A DNA stretch of 64,000 bases from assembly GCA_963978545.1 (NCBI GenBank), contig OZ021721.1, positions 41,178,785 through 41,242,784 of the forward strand, given 5' to 3'. The translations under genes were made by a program, and so were the position numbers. The notes below the pieces were generated by a model, which saw only the letters and a program-made list of their open reading frames with translations, had not been told where the DNA came from and did no database searches. Positions 25,923 through 38,431 of this stretch are shown here, piece after piece (position 1 is the stretch's first letter; each line of letters begins with the position of its first letter). This stretch comes from Linyphia triangularis. Its lineage: Eukaryota > Arthropoda > Arachnida > Araneae > Linyphiidae.

Positions 25923-26292
25923 AATCACATAGATGTCCCCAAAATCACATAGAGATCACACTGATACCACAAAAATAGCATAAATGTTAAAATGTGATAT
26001 CCCTGTGTATCCCTGCGATATCGAAAAATTACGTCTTATATCACATACATGTCACAAAATGACCTATTTGTGATTTTCATTATATAAAATTATTTTGGGA
26101 TATCACTGGATGTCGCTGCGATATCACAAAGCAACATTGCAACTTCGTCACATTGTGATGTCGCTGCGATATCACATGGAAGTCGAAAGTGACGTGAACT
26201 TTTGCGACATCGCTGCGATATCCCATGCAAGTCACATTGTGACCGTGATCTTTGCGACGAAAAACTTCGTTGCAGTGACGTAACTGTGACAA
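25923..26292. repeat. Degenerate flank of the 91-bp satellite, partly inverted
   Basis: The same vocabulary (GATATCGC/GCGATATC, CACATTGTGATGTCGC, AAAATCACATA) continues with irregular spacing. Between about 26100 and 26290 it is largely in the opposite orientation (TGTCGCTGCGATATCACA). It ends near GTGACGTAACTGTGACAAAG. The array may therefore be the inside of an inverted-repeat element. Confidence 0.7.
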
Positions 26293-26889
26293 AGATGGTT
26301 AGTAGGGATGGTAATCCAATGGGAAAATTTTTCCCTCTACTCTTCTATCGCAATAAATACTTGAAATATTTACTTTCTTCCTTTGAAAAAATATTGTTAG
26401 AATCTTTGAAATCTTCTCTTACGGATGGCATTAAAAATTTTCTTGGATGATAAAAAATTAATTAGATACATCATGTTTTAGTGAACTCTAAAACTCTTTT
26501 TTTTTTTTTTTTTTTTTGCTTTTTCACGCGATCGAAAGCACTTTTCTCCTTTCAAAAAGAGTGAGCAGGGACATGGAGGTAGGACAATTACGTCATTTCG
26601 ACAAACATCATGCACAAACTCCAAGTGTGACGTCATTTAGGTTTAAAGTCTGATTATTGTTTTAATTGACTTCCTGCCAACAAATGAGTTTCGGATTTTA
26701 CTTGGTTGAATTTTTATTTAATTTTTTTAATCACACATTTTGAAATTTTGCTCTTTTTTAAATTAAAAAAAAAAAAGAAGATATATTTACTTCCTTGGAT
26801 TCTTTTGTATTTCTGAATCGGCAACGATCAGTTATTATAAAATCGGATCATTTTACATTTTATCATCAACGAATTATTTCGAATGGTTT
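26293..26889. other. AT-rich spacer
   Basis: Poly-T runs near 26502. One isolated TGACGTCA occurs at 26628. No gene is recognised. Confidence 0.4.
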
Positions 26890-27435
26890 AGTTTTGTTAG
26901 TAAGTTTTGCGATTTATTCTACAATGAGTGTTACTTCATTAAAGATGACATTTTATAAAACAATGGTGCGTTCAACGATGCTTTTTGATTATTTCTGTTG
27001 TTTCGCTTCAATTTGTTTGAGTAGAAATTTAAGTCATGTAATTGTTGGTTTATTTTTAACGTTTGCTTTTGTTTTGTGGCTCTATTGTTAACTATTTTTG
27101 TTTTTGTAAGTTATAATTTTATGAGATTCACATTAAAATGTTTTATTTTTCGGTATTTATTGTTTTGTGGTTCTCTTGTTAACAATTTCTATTTGTTAAG
27201 TTTTTGTAAGTTCAAGTAATTCTATTATTATGGAGCGTAAACACTACATTTGATGTATACAAGTATATTATTTTGTCGAATTTCGCATGTTTAGTTGTTA
27301 TATGTGCAAATAGGATTTTACATTATTTTGTCGAATTATATTCACTCATTCGTTTATTACCAAGTAAGGATTAATAATATTTTTGGTTTGGCTTCGTTGT
27401 ATATATTGTTAACGATATCTATTCTATTTCAGTTT

Positions 27436-27599
27436 ATGGCTCCCAAGAAAAAAAGCAAGGCACGGGAAAGGACGGAAAAAAGATGACATGAAGAAATCGA
27501 AGGCAGTTAGAAGCCACTGAAGAGCGAGAAAGAAGACTTCAACATGAACAAGCTTCAACATCGAAAGACAGTTTGTGTGAATTCTACACTACATTTGAG
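27436..27599 (+). pseudogene. Helitron-like exon, copy A
   Basis: The frame opens MAPKKKSKARERTEKR, then needs a shift to continue as RRQLEATEERERRL followed by a Gln/Ser/Thr-rich stretch ending CEFYTTFE. A good splice donor GAG|GTACGTG follows at 27600. The lysine-rich start could be a nuclear signal. The frameshift makes this copy non-functional. Confidence 0.55.
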
Positions 27600-28256
27600 G
27601 TACGTGTCAACAGTTTGGTATTTGTTAGAATTTTATTGTTCATTATGAATTTTTATTTTGGCAATCCACTTTCAATTTTAATGGCAAATGCTTTTTATTG
27701 AATTATTTGAGAATGGTAGTGTTCAACGATGTATTTTTATTATTTCAGTTGTTTCGCTTCAATTTGTTTGAGTAGAAATTTAAGTCATGCCATTGTTGGT
27801 TTATTTTTAACTTATGCTTTTGTTTTGTGGTTCTATTGTTAACAATTTCTGTTTTTGTAAGTTACAATTTTATGACATTCACATTAAAACGTTTTATTTG
27901 TTGTTGAATTTTCTATTTTTGTATTTGGAACTAAATATTTTATACACTTGCAATTGCTTCGTTTTTAACGTTTGAAATTGTTTTGTGGTTCTATTGTTAA
28001 CGATTTCTATTACTTAAGTTTTTATAAATTCAAATAATTCTATTGTTTTGGAGCGTAAACACTACATTTGATGTACCGGAGTATATTATTTTGTGGAATT
28101 TCACATGTTTAATTGTTATATGTGAAAATAGGGTCTTATATTATTTTGTCGAATTGTATTCACACATTCGTTTTATGACCAGATGAGGATTAATAATATT
28201 TTTTGGTTTGGTTTCATTGTATTTATTATTAAGGATTTCTATTCTACTTCAGTTTG

Positions 28257-28433
28257 ATGGCTCCCAAGAAAAAAAAAGCAAGGCATAGGAAAGGAGGGAA
28301 CAAAGATTACATGAAAGAAATAGAAGACAGTTAGAAACCAATGAAGTGCGAGAAAGATGACTTCAACATGGACAAGCTTCAACATCGAAAGACTGTTTAT
28401 GTGAATTTTACACTATATTTGAGGTACGTGTCA
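28257..28433 (+). pseudogene. Helitron-like exon, copy B
   Basis: It is closely similar to copy A over the exon and its flanks, with the same donor GAG|GTACGTG at 28434. The corresponding Arg/Glu-rich frame is broken by a TGA (in the ERERRL-equivalent), and the A run near the start has grown, shifting the frame. Confidence 0.55.
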
Positions 28434-28485
28434 AGAGTTTGGTATTTGTTTGAATTTTATTGTTCATTATGAAATGTTAACGGAT

Positions 28486-28935
28486 GTTGTGTGCCCAACG
28501 GCAAAATTTATCAAAATACAACTCAGACTTGCTATCCTTGTGACCGCTACTTGTTCGAACCGTAACGAGGCTTTACAAAAGCGCAGGAAGAATTGGCTTC
28601 ATGCGTAACCCTCATGTGCAAACTGCTGCCACTACGGCTGTAACACAAGCTGCCCAGCAGACTTTCAACTCATTAGCCTCTGGATACATAACTTGTAATC
28701 TGGAATGATATAGCTTGTAATCAATTCCTATTCATTCTTTGTTATACAGGGTTCCCATGATCATTAAAAGTGCTTAATATTTTTGAACTTGTTTACAAGG
28801 CCTTGAAAGTTCATGAAAATGCCTAGAGTTCTTTAAAAGTCCTTAATTTGTGCGGATGTTGTATGCCCGATTGAAAAATTTATAAATAACGTACTACTCG
28901 GACTTGCTATCCCCGTGTTCTGTTACTTTTTTTTT
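28486..28935. repeat. ~75-bp direct repeat around GGACTTGCTATCC
   Basis: Segments near 28486-28560 and 28855-28930 share a frame of CGGATGTTGT-TGCCC, AAAATTTAT and CTTGCTATCC. Between them, CAGGGTTCCCA at 28747 looks like a hAT left end but I found no partner. Confidence 0.6.
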
Positions 28936-29229
28936 TTTTTTTGTAGAATATGATTGTTTATGTGCAAAATTGGCTCGTTCGGAGAAGGGGGGTGGGGGTT
29001 GCAAAATTATCTGATAACGGTTAAAGGCATATAAATGGTATTCGAAACTGTCATTAATATTTTTCAATAAGCACAGCGTCTTTCAATTCATCGAGGAGAT
29101 ATAGTAAGTTTATCACTTTATGTGCAAATGGGGTCTCTTACTGCTTTTGTACCAATGTTTGTCTAGCGTTTAATTTATGACTGGTTTTTGTGTGCATTGT
29201 TAATTAACTATTTCTATTGTATTTAAGTT

Positions 29230-29654
29230 ATGCCTCCCAAGAAAAAAAGCAAGGCATGGGATCGGAGGGGGGAAAATTACATGAAAGCAATCAAAGGCAG
29301 TTACAAACCAATGACGAGAGAGAAAGAAAACTGCACAGGGACATACTTTATAAGAACAGCGTTAAATCCAAATTCAGTTCTTGTGGTGGAAACATGGATA
29401 CAGCCAACTACTTTCAACATGGACAAGCTTCAACATCGAAAGACTGTTTTTGTCATGAAATTCCTGATGCAGAAACCACCACCATGACTTCAGCTGCTTC
29501 AAATACATCACTTGGTTTGGCCAAAGAGGATTTTTTGTTCACTTTGATTTTTGGCCATCATCTTGGTTTGGCCACAGATCATCTTTTGTTCCTTTGGTTT
29601 GTGCAGCAAACCAAAGGAATTCGTCAGTATTCCCCAGGGGCTGGCATGCGTTAG
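29230..29654 (+). pseudogene. Helitron-like exon, copy C
   Basis: It starts MPPKKKSKAWDRRGENYMK. In the alternative frame it continues RQLQTNDERERKL and then the shared ASTSKDCFC segment. This copy has about 60 extra bases in the middle and extends open to 29654, close to the putative Helitron 3' end. The two frames overlap, so a frameshift near the start separates the shared parts. Confidence 0.5.
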
Positions 29655-29677
29655 CGAGCAAGGAGTGGAGCCCCTAG

Positions 29678-31785
29678 TTTTCGAAACAAAAAATTTTAAA
29701 CCTCAATGACTATATTACATCTTTACATAAATAAAAAAACTATTAATAGAACATCAATTTCTTTCCTATGAGTTGGTGTTCTAGTTCGCTTGTTACATAG
29801 TGTGAGTACTCTGTCTAGACGTATGTCGCGACATTAGTTATCTAACATTCCTTAAGGCCCTTCACTAACCCAACGAAATTTTCTCTTTGAGAAAACCAGA
29901 TAATGTTGGCAACACTTAGGGCGTGTCTTGCTCGATGAGGTAATGAATGTGATTCGAGGAGAGTAGAGGGATTGACAGTTTGACAGCGGGGAAAAAGGGG
30001 TCCAAAATTCAGAGGGGGTCAGGGTTTTCTTTTGTTGATCGTTACAGTGAGTTGTCCCCACAATAATTGCTTGGAAAAAGTTACGGTCTTCACTATTGCT
30101 ACCAGAAAAGAGATCTGTTTTTAGTTACTTGCGCAAAGGACATATTGTGTGGAGGAAATGGATTGAAAAAATTTACAGTTTATTTTCTAATCAAATCGGA
30201 CAAGAGCGAGGTGGTATTTCACGCAACAAAATACTTTCGAAAATACTCAGTACTCACAATAACTTAAATACGAACACTTCACACATTTTCGAATAATGAA
30301 GGTCATGGCTTTTCGAATAATGAATATCTGCAAGAATGTATGATGTGAATAAAAACCTCGCCCCTATAAAAAAGAAGGGGGGGGGGGGAGGGAGACACTG
30401 GTCATTGAAATAGAATGTTATTTTTTTTAACAAAAAAGGAAAGAAATAGCATGTTTCACACTCATATCTTCTAATTAACATTAATTTGATTCACCTCCAT
30501 TATTTCACACAACTGACGAAAAAACAATCTTAATGGTTTTTTTTCCCAAAAGTGAAGTCGCTAGTTTTTGTAAATGCTCAAAATAAAAAGTTTCGAATAT
30601 CCTTTGCAAAGCAATGATAAATAAGCCAGAAACTTATTGGAATCATGTATTATTTGAAGAGGAAAACAAATGTAACTTGTTTGGTTTTGATGGGCTCATA
30701 ATTATGCGGAGAAGAAAAAATGACGAACAACAGTAAAGCATAGAGGTGGAAGTGTCTTTTTTGTGTGTGGAAGCTTGTCAGCATCAGGACTCTGTAATTA
30801 GGTGTTTAATGATGGAGTAATGAATTATGAGCTCTACTTAAATATAATAAATTAAATTTGTCAGCTCAAAATATCGGTATTACAAATTACTTAATTTTCC
30901 AATAATAGACGATTTTTACAGAGGACAATAATTGAAGACACATTTTGATTTTTGTACGCACATTGTATTGTCACACGGATATTGTTTTTGTATTTTTTGT
31001 AGCAAATGTATTCTACTTTACTACTGTAAGCCCTGTGTGGTACCTAGTGGTTCTCGAGGATTTTCTATGTTGCTCAATAAAGAAAAAAAAAGTAAGAAGA
31101 TACGACATTAAAACGAAAAGTCAACTAAAAACAGTAATGATCCAAGAATAGAGGAACACATTGATGCAGAAATTACAAAAAAAAAAAAAAATGATAGTAA
31201 AATCTCTTCCCAGACATTTAAAAGTTGTTGTGAATGTTAAAATATATCCTACGAATAGCTAATTTACTAGAATATTACAGCAAATACTAATATGTAAGAA
31301 AAAATGTAAGTGTACGAAAACTTTTGGGAGATATTTTATACGTTTCTTATTAAACAAATCTTGTACTCAAATATTAATTTTTGAGATGGACAGTTGGCAG
31401 AAGCTAAAAAGAAAAGTAAGCTTAATGCCACAGAAATTTGGTGAACAATTTTGCTAGAATCCTAAAAGGATTTATGGAAAAATCCATGGATTTGTTTGCC
31501 ATAGAAAAAAAGGAGAACTTAATTTTTGTTTAAAGAATGTGTAGAAAGTAGTTTTTTTGTGGTGTATCCATTTAGTAAATATCCGCGTGGCACTGATTTT
31601 TTTTGGCCTAATTATTTCTTCATCCTATGGTGTTTACTGGTATATATCCATAATCTTTCTTTTATGTACAAATATGTTAAAAACACGTTTTCTGGCTCTT
31701 AATTTTTTTAAGTGTCATTTCCACCTGCTCAAAACGTGTCCTGCTCCCCCCCCCCCCCTCACCCGACCAAATTTTCTGGAGGCGC
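29678..31785. other. AT-rich spacer, nothing recognised
   Basis: Short motif-free open frames only. A poly-G run lies near 30376-30390 and a poly-C run near 31746-31758. Confidence 0.5.
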
Positions 31786-31793
31786 CCTTGGTA

Positions 31794-34183
31794 CAGTGGC
31801 GGCTGGTGCAGGGGGCCAGGGGGGGCCTGGGCCCCCTCACTTTTTTGGACCCTGGCCCCACTTACATATATGCTTGTTAATCTTGTTTTGTTGTGGGATT
31901 TTTTTAATATTTAAAAAAAAAAAAAGCTTAAAACTTATTTATTCTGTCATTAGACATTAACTATTGTGAAGGGAGCTCTTGCAACAAACTCGAAAAAATG
32001 TTAATCAATCACAATCATTACTGCAAAAAAGCGACCCTTCTCTTAAAGATGCTAGTTTTCCTGGGGACAAAATGACCCCTTCTTCGGATGACCTTGAATT
32101 TGAAACCGATAGGGCATATAAGGTTGCGACTTTCACGTGACATCCTGTTTTGCCAAAGCATAAATACCAAAATTTCTAAAACATCCCTGATCGCTCTGCT
32201 CTGGGGTGGACTTCTTTGTAAAGGAATGGCCATTTTTTGTAGAGACGGCGATTGCACGTTGGTCCTCTAGTGTGACGGTGCGAAAAAAGTGGCTACAATA
32301 AATATCCATTGCATTCATTTTCGCTCTTAGTTTTTCAAAATGTAAGAGTAAGATTTTCTCTGCAAATTGTTTTTATTTAGATATTTACTTTTTTCCCAAA
32401 AAATATTTGAGTATTTAAATGTCATCCATATGATCGGAAGAAGTGATTTGTCTCACATTAATATTTGATATCCTATTAAATTATTAACGTAACTTACAAT
32501 CCGATGCAATCAAAGGAAGAATTTCTATACAGAGAATAAAAAATTTTCTTCTCTAAATAAGTGGCTCCACTAGAACTAGGCCATCGTATAATGCTGTGTT
32601 AAAGTTAAAAGATAAACGTCACAGTTGCATAATTTTCACCCCCCCCCCCTCTCCCTCTCTCCCAAATAATATGTAAAATGTAGATAAAGCAAACCTAGTT
32701 ACTGTTACCAGAAAAAAATTTCATGAACATTTAGCAAAGAATCTGAGTCATGAACCTACACCCTTTAAAAAGCAAAATCATACAAGCAATTTGAAATTGT
32801 CAATTAAAATTTGTGCATTCTTAAAATTGAAGAAACGATGTTTATTCTTAACTCAGGTAGGATCCAATTCTCAAAATAAATTCTGAATTAAATAAAATAT
32901 TAAAATTTGAAGCGAGTTCCATGTTTGCTCAACTTCTTTTCAAAATATCAAGAATCATGATAAAACACCTATTTTTAACTATTGCTATGTCAAAACTCAT
33001 TGACCAGAGGCAATATATTCAATTCACATGTGAAACGTCGTCGAATCGAGCCCCATCGGATGTTTTGCAGGTTGGTTTCAATGTAAGTAGACATCTCAAA
33101 TTTGAGATGCATATGCAATGCATTTTTCAAGTAATTATTCATCCTCAAATCAAGTAATTATTCATTTTTTCATGAATTTAAATTAAAACTGTTGAACTGG
33201 TCAATATAACAATACCTTTGACTTTGGTTGCAAATTTATAAATATTGCACATTAATGGCATATATAATGCATATTAATGGCATTTTTCATTAGTTCTACT
33301 GTTAAGCCAAAATAATTTTGCATGAATTTATTCTTGAAATATCATTGACTTGAATATTAGGAGCAATACCGATGTCTTTAAAATGATTTATTTAAATTAT
33401 TTTAAAACATTATAAAATTATTTAGTTAAGTATTTACTCTAAAGTTACGAAAAGTAAAATTGTTGCTGTCGGCATTTTTTTTTTTCTATAATTCATGTAA
33501 TATTTGATGAAAAATTTTCCCCTGTGATTTCTACAGAATTTTTAACCAAGGTTTTGACTTTATTTATTTTATAACTCTTCCCTAACTCTTTGTTTTCTTT
33601 TTCTTAAATACAGAATAGAAAATTAAGTGACATCGGTTTTCACACTTTAACTTATTTTTTTTGCGACAGTGGCAAGGGGGTGCAGATCGCATACAAAAGG
33701 GTGCAAAGCGGCTAAAGCTTCAAACCAAGAATTTTCAACCGTGAATGAGTATCGGATTTCTTACGGAACAATTTATAAATAAATATGCCGTAATTTTACG
33801 TTGAATTGAATAATTTGAAGCCTGTACTTTTCTTTTTTGCCTAGGAATTCTTCGCTTCATTTTTAATTTTCAAAAGCAAAAGGTGCAAGTGCATTCTTTT
33901 TACCCTTCCTGACGTCGTCCATTCTCAAACGAAACTTCGCGTCGTTTTTGTAATAATAATTCCTTTTATTGAAATATTTATTTTATCAGATATCAGTATG
34001 CTTAGATAATTTAACTGTTTAATAATCTTGTAGTTTTGTTTTCCCATAGATATTTAAGTAACATTTACAAAATTACATGAAATTCATGTGTCTTGATATT
34101 TGCATGTCCCCCCCCCCCTCCCATGACATGTATTAATTGTTAATTTGGGCCCCCTCACTTTTAATACCCGCGAGCCGCCACTG
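31794..34183. mobile_element. hAT-type DNA transposon (2390 bp), non-autonomous
   Basis: Perfect 11-bp terminal inverted repeats CAGTGGCGGCT ... AGCCGCCACTG and a perfect 8-bp target duplication CCTTGGTA (31786-31793 and 34184-34191). Subterminal GGGCCCCCTCAC on both sides extends the symmetry. No transposase motif is visible in the AT-rich interior. Ends are related to those of the copy inside gag at 10287-13059, so both belong to one hAT group. Confidence 0.95.
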
Positions 34184-34191
34184 CCTTGGTA

Positions 34192-34480
34192 GTATCAATA
34201 AACACGATTTAGAAACCGATATTTCACCATTACAGACTTTCCTAGATCAAGTAAGTTATCATAATTACAGTAAAAAAAGTCGAATTTAATTATCTTTGCG
34301 TTCCTTTGAAGTTTACAAAGCAATCCGACATATTGCATTCTAAAGACCAAAACTCTTTCCCCACCATATCGTTGTCTTGAATTGGCATTTACCACAATAT
34401 TGTTCCCACCTTCCTACAGCTCCTCTGTGTGGACGCTTCCACGATATGAATTTTTGGAAAGTGTTAAATGTATTCTGTAT
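34192..34480. other. Spacer between hAT and LINE
   Basis: Nothing recognised. It is the continuation of the sequence interrupted by the hAT. Confidence 0.4.
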
Positions 34481-34505
34481 ATTTGATTTGATTTGATTTG
34501 ATTTG
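34481..34505 (-). repeat. LINE 3' tail, (CAAAT)5
   Basis: Five perfect ATTTG repeats on the plus strand, read as CAAAT on the element strand, end the LINE. Such tails are produced at target-primed reverse transcription in the I group. Confidence 0.9.
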
Positions 34506-34690
34506 GTGGTGGTTTTGCTGGATTATGCTTCCCGGGAGAGGGAGCTTTTTCCAGACATTATCCAAGGAGATATGTGTACGAGGCTAGCGACTTCTGCGAA
34601 GAGAAGAACTTTACAGGACAACTAATCATTCAAAAGTTTGGCGTCTGTATCATTCGGGTCGCAGGTAATAAATAAAGCAGTGAGCAAGGT

Positions 34691-37600
34691 TTAATCAAAT
34701 CTTTTCGTGCACGAAATGAATTTGCACAAGGCTCTGATCTTTTCTTTGGGTCGATGTGACCAGTCAAAAAGCCACGGGAAGGACAGTGGAATGCAGCCGA
34801 GATCTTTGCGTAGGGAGTCACGTTGGATATCGAACGCAGGGCATTCGAGAATGAAGTGTTCTGGAGTTTCAACTTCAGCACAGAAATTGCACTTGGGAGA
34901 GGGAATGATGTTGAACCGATGAAAGGTGGCATTAACGGTGGCCGTTTTAGTCTTCAGTCTAGTCAAGAGGATGTCCATTTGGCGGTTGGGCGAGAAGGAC
35001 AAGCAGTTTTTCTGCAGTGGGTAGATCTATGGGTATCTGATAGAGTAAGGGGAGTGGTCCCAGTCGAGAGATCGCTCAGCAATGTGGTTACGCTTGATGA
35101 TCTGGATGAGATCGGCGGGAGAAATGAGGCGCGAAATCAGGGGTTTTGATAAAGCCTGGCGTGCAGCTGCATCAGCAAACTCATTTTCCTGGATGCCTAC
35201 GTGACTCGGTACCCAGACCAGGGAGCACGAGGCAATACTGGATGTATCTCTGTGAATGGTATTGACCAAAAAAACTTGTAATTCTGGGGGACTTAAAATT
35301 TAGGTTTTGAAGGGCCAGGAGGTTGGACTTGCTGTCAGTGAGGATGACAATGCGATTCGGTTTGTTCCGGAATCTGCTGAGGGCTAAGTCGATAGCTAGA
35401 GCTTCCCCTGTGAAGACAGAGTTGAGGTTCATAATGGATCCAGAAAGGGTCAAACCGCTGGAATTAATTACGGCGGCGATACTTGTTGAAGAGTTGTTCT
35501 TAGATGCATCAGTTGCCAGAATGAGGTGATCTTTCCAGCAAGAAGATTTGTGGATTTCAAAAAGTTTGCGATGGACTGAGGGGACAGACCCGGCTGCTAG
35601 AAATCCAAGTCCTCTGTGTGAATTCGGACATGGGGAGGAAGAGCAGCGGGGAAGATCGATTTGATGATGTTTTCCTTGTCAATGCCAAAGCTGTGGAGGA
35701 TGGTAAGGACTCTTGCAGGGAGTGGAGTGGGAGAGCGAAGATCAGAGAAAATGAGTTTGGTGGGAGAGAGATTGTCCAAGCTGAAGTTACGGACAAAAGA
35801 GGTCAGTCAGGAGGTTGTGTCGGGCTAAAAGGGATGACACTCCCGCTTCAAGTAAGAGGATGGGGATCGGAGTCCAACGAGGTAGACCAGTAGCCACTCT
35901 AAGAGCAGCGTGATATGCGCCCTCCAAAGATTTCCTATCCGTTTGCGAGGCCGAAATCCAAGATGGACAGCTGTAATCAAAGAGACTGCGTATGGTGCTG
36001 TTAGCGATTTGGATTAGATGCCAGGGTCTAGCGCCCCAGCGATTTCCGGCGATGATTCTCAGCAGGTCTGTGCGCTGGAAAGCTTTTCTTTTGAGGTTTT
36101 GGAAATGGGTCTTGAAAGAAAGGTTATTATGAAGGGAAATGCCAAGAAATTTAATACTGCTGCTCCAAGGGATAGTTGATCCGTTATAGTTGAGGGAAAA
36201 ACCTGGCGGGGTGGTTCTACGAGAGAAGTTTATGCACTCACACTTTTCCGGCGTGATAGACATTTTCCACCGCAGACACCAATCTTGCAGGCACACCAGG
36301 GCTCTACGAAGTTTCCGCTCAATGAGGTCCCATGAATTATGTTGACAATAAATAAGGATGTCGTCCGCAAAGATGAGGCACTTGACCCCATTAGGAAGAT
36401 AATCAAAGATATCAGATAGATAGATGAGAAAGAGTATAGGGGACAAGACGCTGCCTTATGGGATGCCCCGAAGACAGGTAATCGGTGTTGAAAGTACTTT
36501 CCGCCATTTAACTTGGACCTTCCTTTCCATAAGGAAATTCTGAATCCATAGGGCAGGTCTTCCACTGATTCCTAATTGGGAGAGTTTGAGGAGTAGACCA
36601 TCGATCCAGACGTGGTCATATGCACCTTTGATATCCACGGATACAGCCGCCACAAAAAGTTTTTCCCTCCTTGCGATCTGAATGTCATTCAAGAGGATGG
36701 CATGGTTGACCTCGCAGCCACGGTAAGGGAGGAAACCAGTTTGCCGAGGGTTGATTTGGGGCGATAGGAGAACGATGGGGAGGAGACGTTTGAGGATCAT
36801 TCTTTCCAGAATCTTCGATAGGACAGAAGTGAGCGCGATCGGTCTATAAGAGGCCGGTGAAGTTGGAGGTTTACCTTTCTTCAGAATCGGTATCACGGTA
36901 GTTTGCTTCCAGGAAGTTGGAACGCAACCAGACGCCCAGCTGTTATTGAATATAGTCAGCAGGCTAAGGAGGAGATGGTCCGGGAGGCGTTTTATCAGTT
37001 TAGCAGGGATAGAGTCGGGGCCAGGTGAAGAATTGCGCGTTTTCTTGATAGCGGATTTTAAGTCGCAAAGGGAGAAAGGCCCGTTGAGGGCACAGCCATC
37101 TTGCTCACAGAGATTGAGTGGGATACCTTCGGAGATGTTGGGTTTGATGAGTGAGATGGCGAGGCAGTTTGCCTGCGCAAGAGGTGAAGTGATGGCAATG
37201 CCGCCAATTTCCAATACATTATGCGATTGGGGATTGGTTGTGGGGCGGTTAGTGATGCTCTTAAGGATGTGGTAGATGGATCCGGTCCTGGCGGCCTCCT
37301 GACAATTGCGATCCCAGTAATTTCGTTTGCGAGTCGTGATGAGTCTTCTTAGTTCAGCCCCGATCTCCTTGTAACGGATGAAATGATCTCTGGAAAGCTT
37401 GATGCGCGAGATTTTAAGGAATCGCTTTTTCTTTCTAAGGAGGTAAGAACATTTCTGGCACCACCACGGGTTAGTTCGAGGGGGAAGAGCTTTTTGTGCA
37501 ATTGAGCAGGTGGTCATGGTAACTTTACAGAAGTCAACGAATTTATTAATAGAAGGTAGGGCCAAATCATGGTTGGACCTCAGAGACGCGTCGACTTTGT

Positions 37601-38291
37601 CCCATCGGAGGGTCGATATTGTGTTAGGAACACTGGTGCGATGACTACTGCCTAAGTCGATTGAGATGGGAAAGTGATCGCTGTCAAAAGTGTCTTGTAA
37701 GACAGTTAAAGTTGTCATCTATGCCAGATCAGGGGAAGCAATAGACAGATCGATCGGGGAAGTTTTCCCCCTAGGAGAGACGTGGGTTGGGTAGTGTGTA
37801 TTAAGCAGGATAAGGTTGTTTTTCTCGATCCAGTCAATAATAAGTCTCGCACCTTGCGAGTTAGATCCCGCTCCCCAAAAGGAGTGGCCCGCATTAAAGT
37901 CTCCGACGGTTAGGAAAGGAGGGGAGATTTTACGAGAGATGCCCGATAGCCATGCCTCCGTGAATTTCCCTCTGGGGGAGTAGATGTTTATGATGGTGAT
38001 GGGCTTATTATGAACACTGGTGCAGATGCCCATGATTTCATTTTCCTGGGCAGGAAGGTCAGTAAAATTAATCGTGGTAACTTGCAACAAAGGGTTGACA
38101 GCGAAGGCAAGACCGCCACCAATGCTCGGACTTGGTCTATCCTGTCGAAAAATAATTTTCTGCGGTAGATGGAAGGGACAGTGTGGTTTAAGGAAAGTTT
38201 CTTGACAAACGATAATGTCAAAATCTGATAATGATGGGTGCAAAAGCCAGTGCTTCTTGTTGGCGATGCTACGGCAGTTCCATTGCAACAC
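34691..38291 (-). pseudogene. LINE ORF2: endonuclease, reverse transcriptase, RNase H
   Basis: Reading leftwards from 38291: endonuclease with LQWNCRSIANKKH, CQETFLK, GDFNAGHSFWG and SDHFPI. Reverse transcriptase follows with SPGPDSIPAKLIK, SYRPIALTSVLSKILERMI, AVSVDIKGAYDHVW, GSVLSPILFLIYL and the catalytic FADDILIY (near 36371). RNase H has RIVILTDSKSNLLAL and WVPSHVGIQENEFAD (35453-35027). The C-terminal zinc motif CNFCAEVETPEHFILEC lies near 34880. Defects: a TAG at 37719-37721 just before SDHFPI, a TAA replacing the Gln of the G-P-Q-G-S motif at about 36455-36457, and frameshifts between 35790 and 35030. The family role is target-primed reverse transcription. Confidence 0.93.
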
Positions 38292-38431
38292 GCTTAAATG
38301 GAAAATGCTAAAAAGAAAAAGGGGGTCCTGGTGGGCCTTTGCACAAATGTGCGAGTAAAACTTTGACTTAAAGTTTTGATCATGAAAAAAAAAAAACGAA
38401 AAGAAAACCTGTCACTGCACAGGTCCACGAG

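Larger units (their letters stand above)
26890..29677 (+). mobile_element. Decayed Helitron-like region with triplicated segment
   Basis: The 3' end GTTAGCGAGCAAGGAGTGG followed by AGCCCCTAG and then T (29652-29678) looks like a Helitron terminus: a GGGGCT...AGCCCC hairpin (from 29636) just before CTAG and a T target. Upstream, three related segments (about 26890-27660, 27720-28480, 29100-29470) each contain a short exon starting ATGG/CCTCCCAAGAAAAAA and encoding an Arg/Glu-rich stretch. That composition is common at the N terminus of Helitron proteins. No helicase motif is left. The 5' limit is uncertain. Helitron assignment is an inference from the end structure. Confidence 0.55.

Noticed and set aside
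28747..28860. hAT-like left end CAGGGTTCCCA
   Set aside because: No matching right end or 8-bp duplication found downstream; at best a truncated element.
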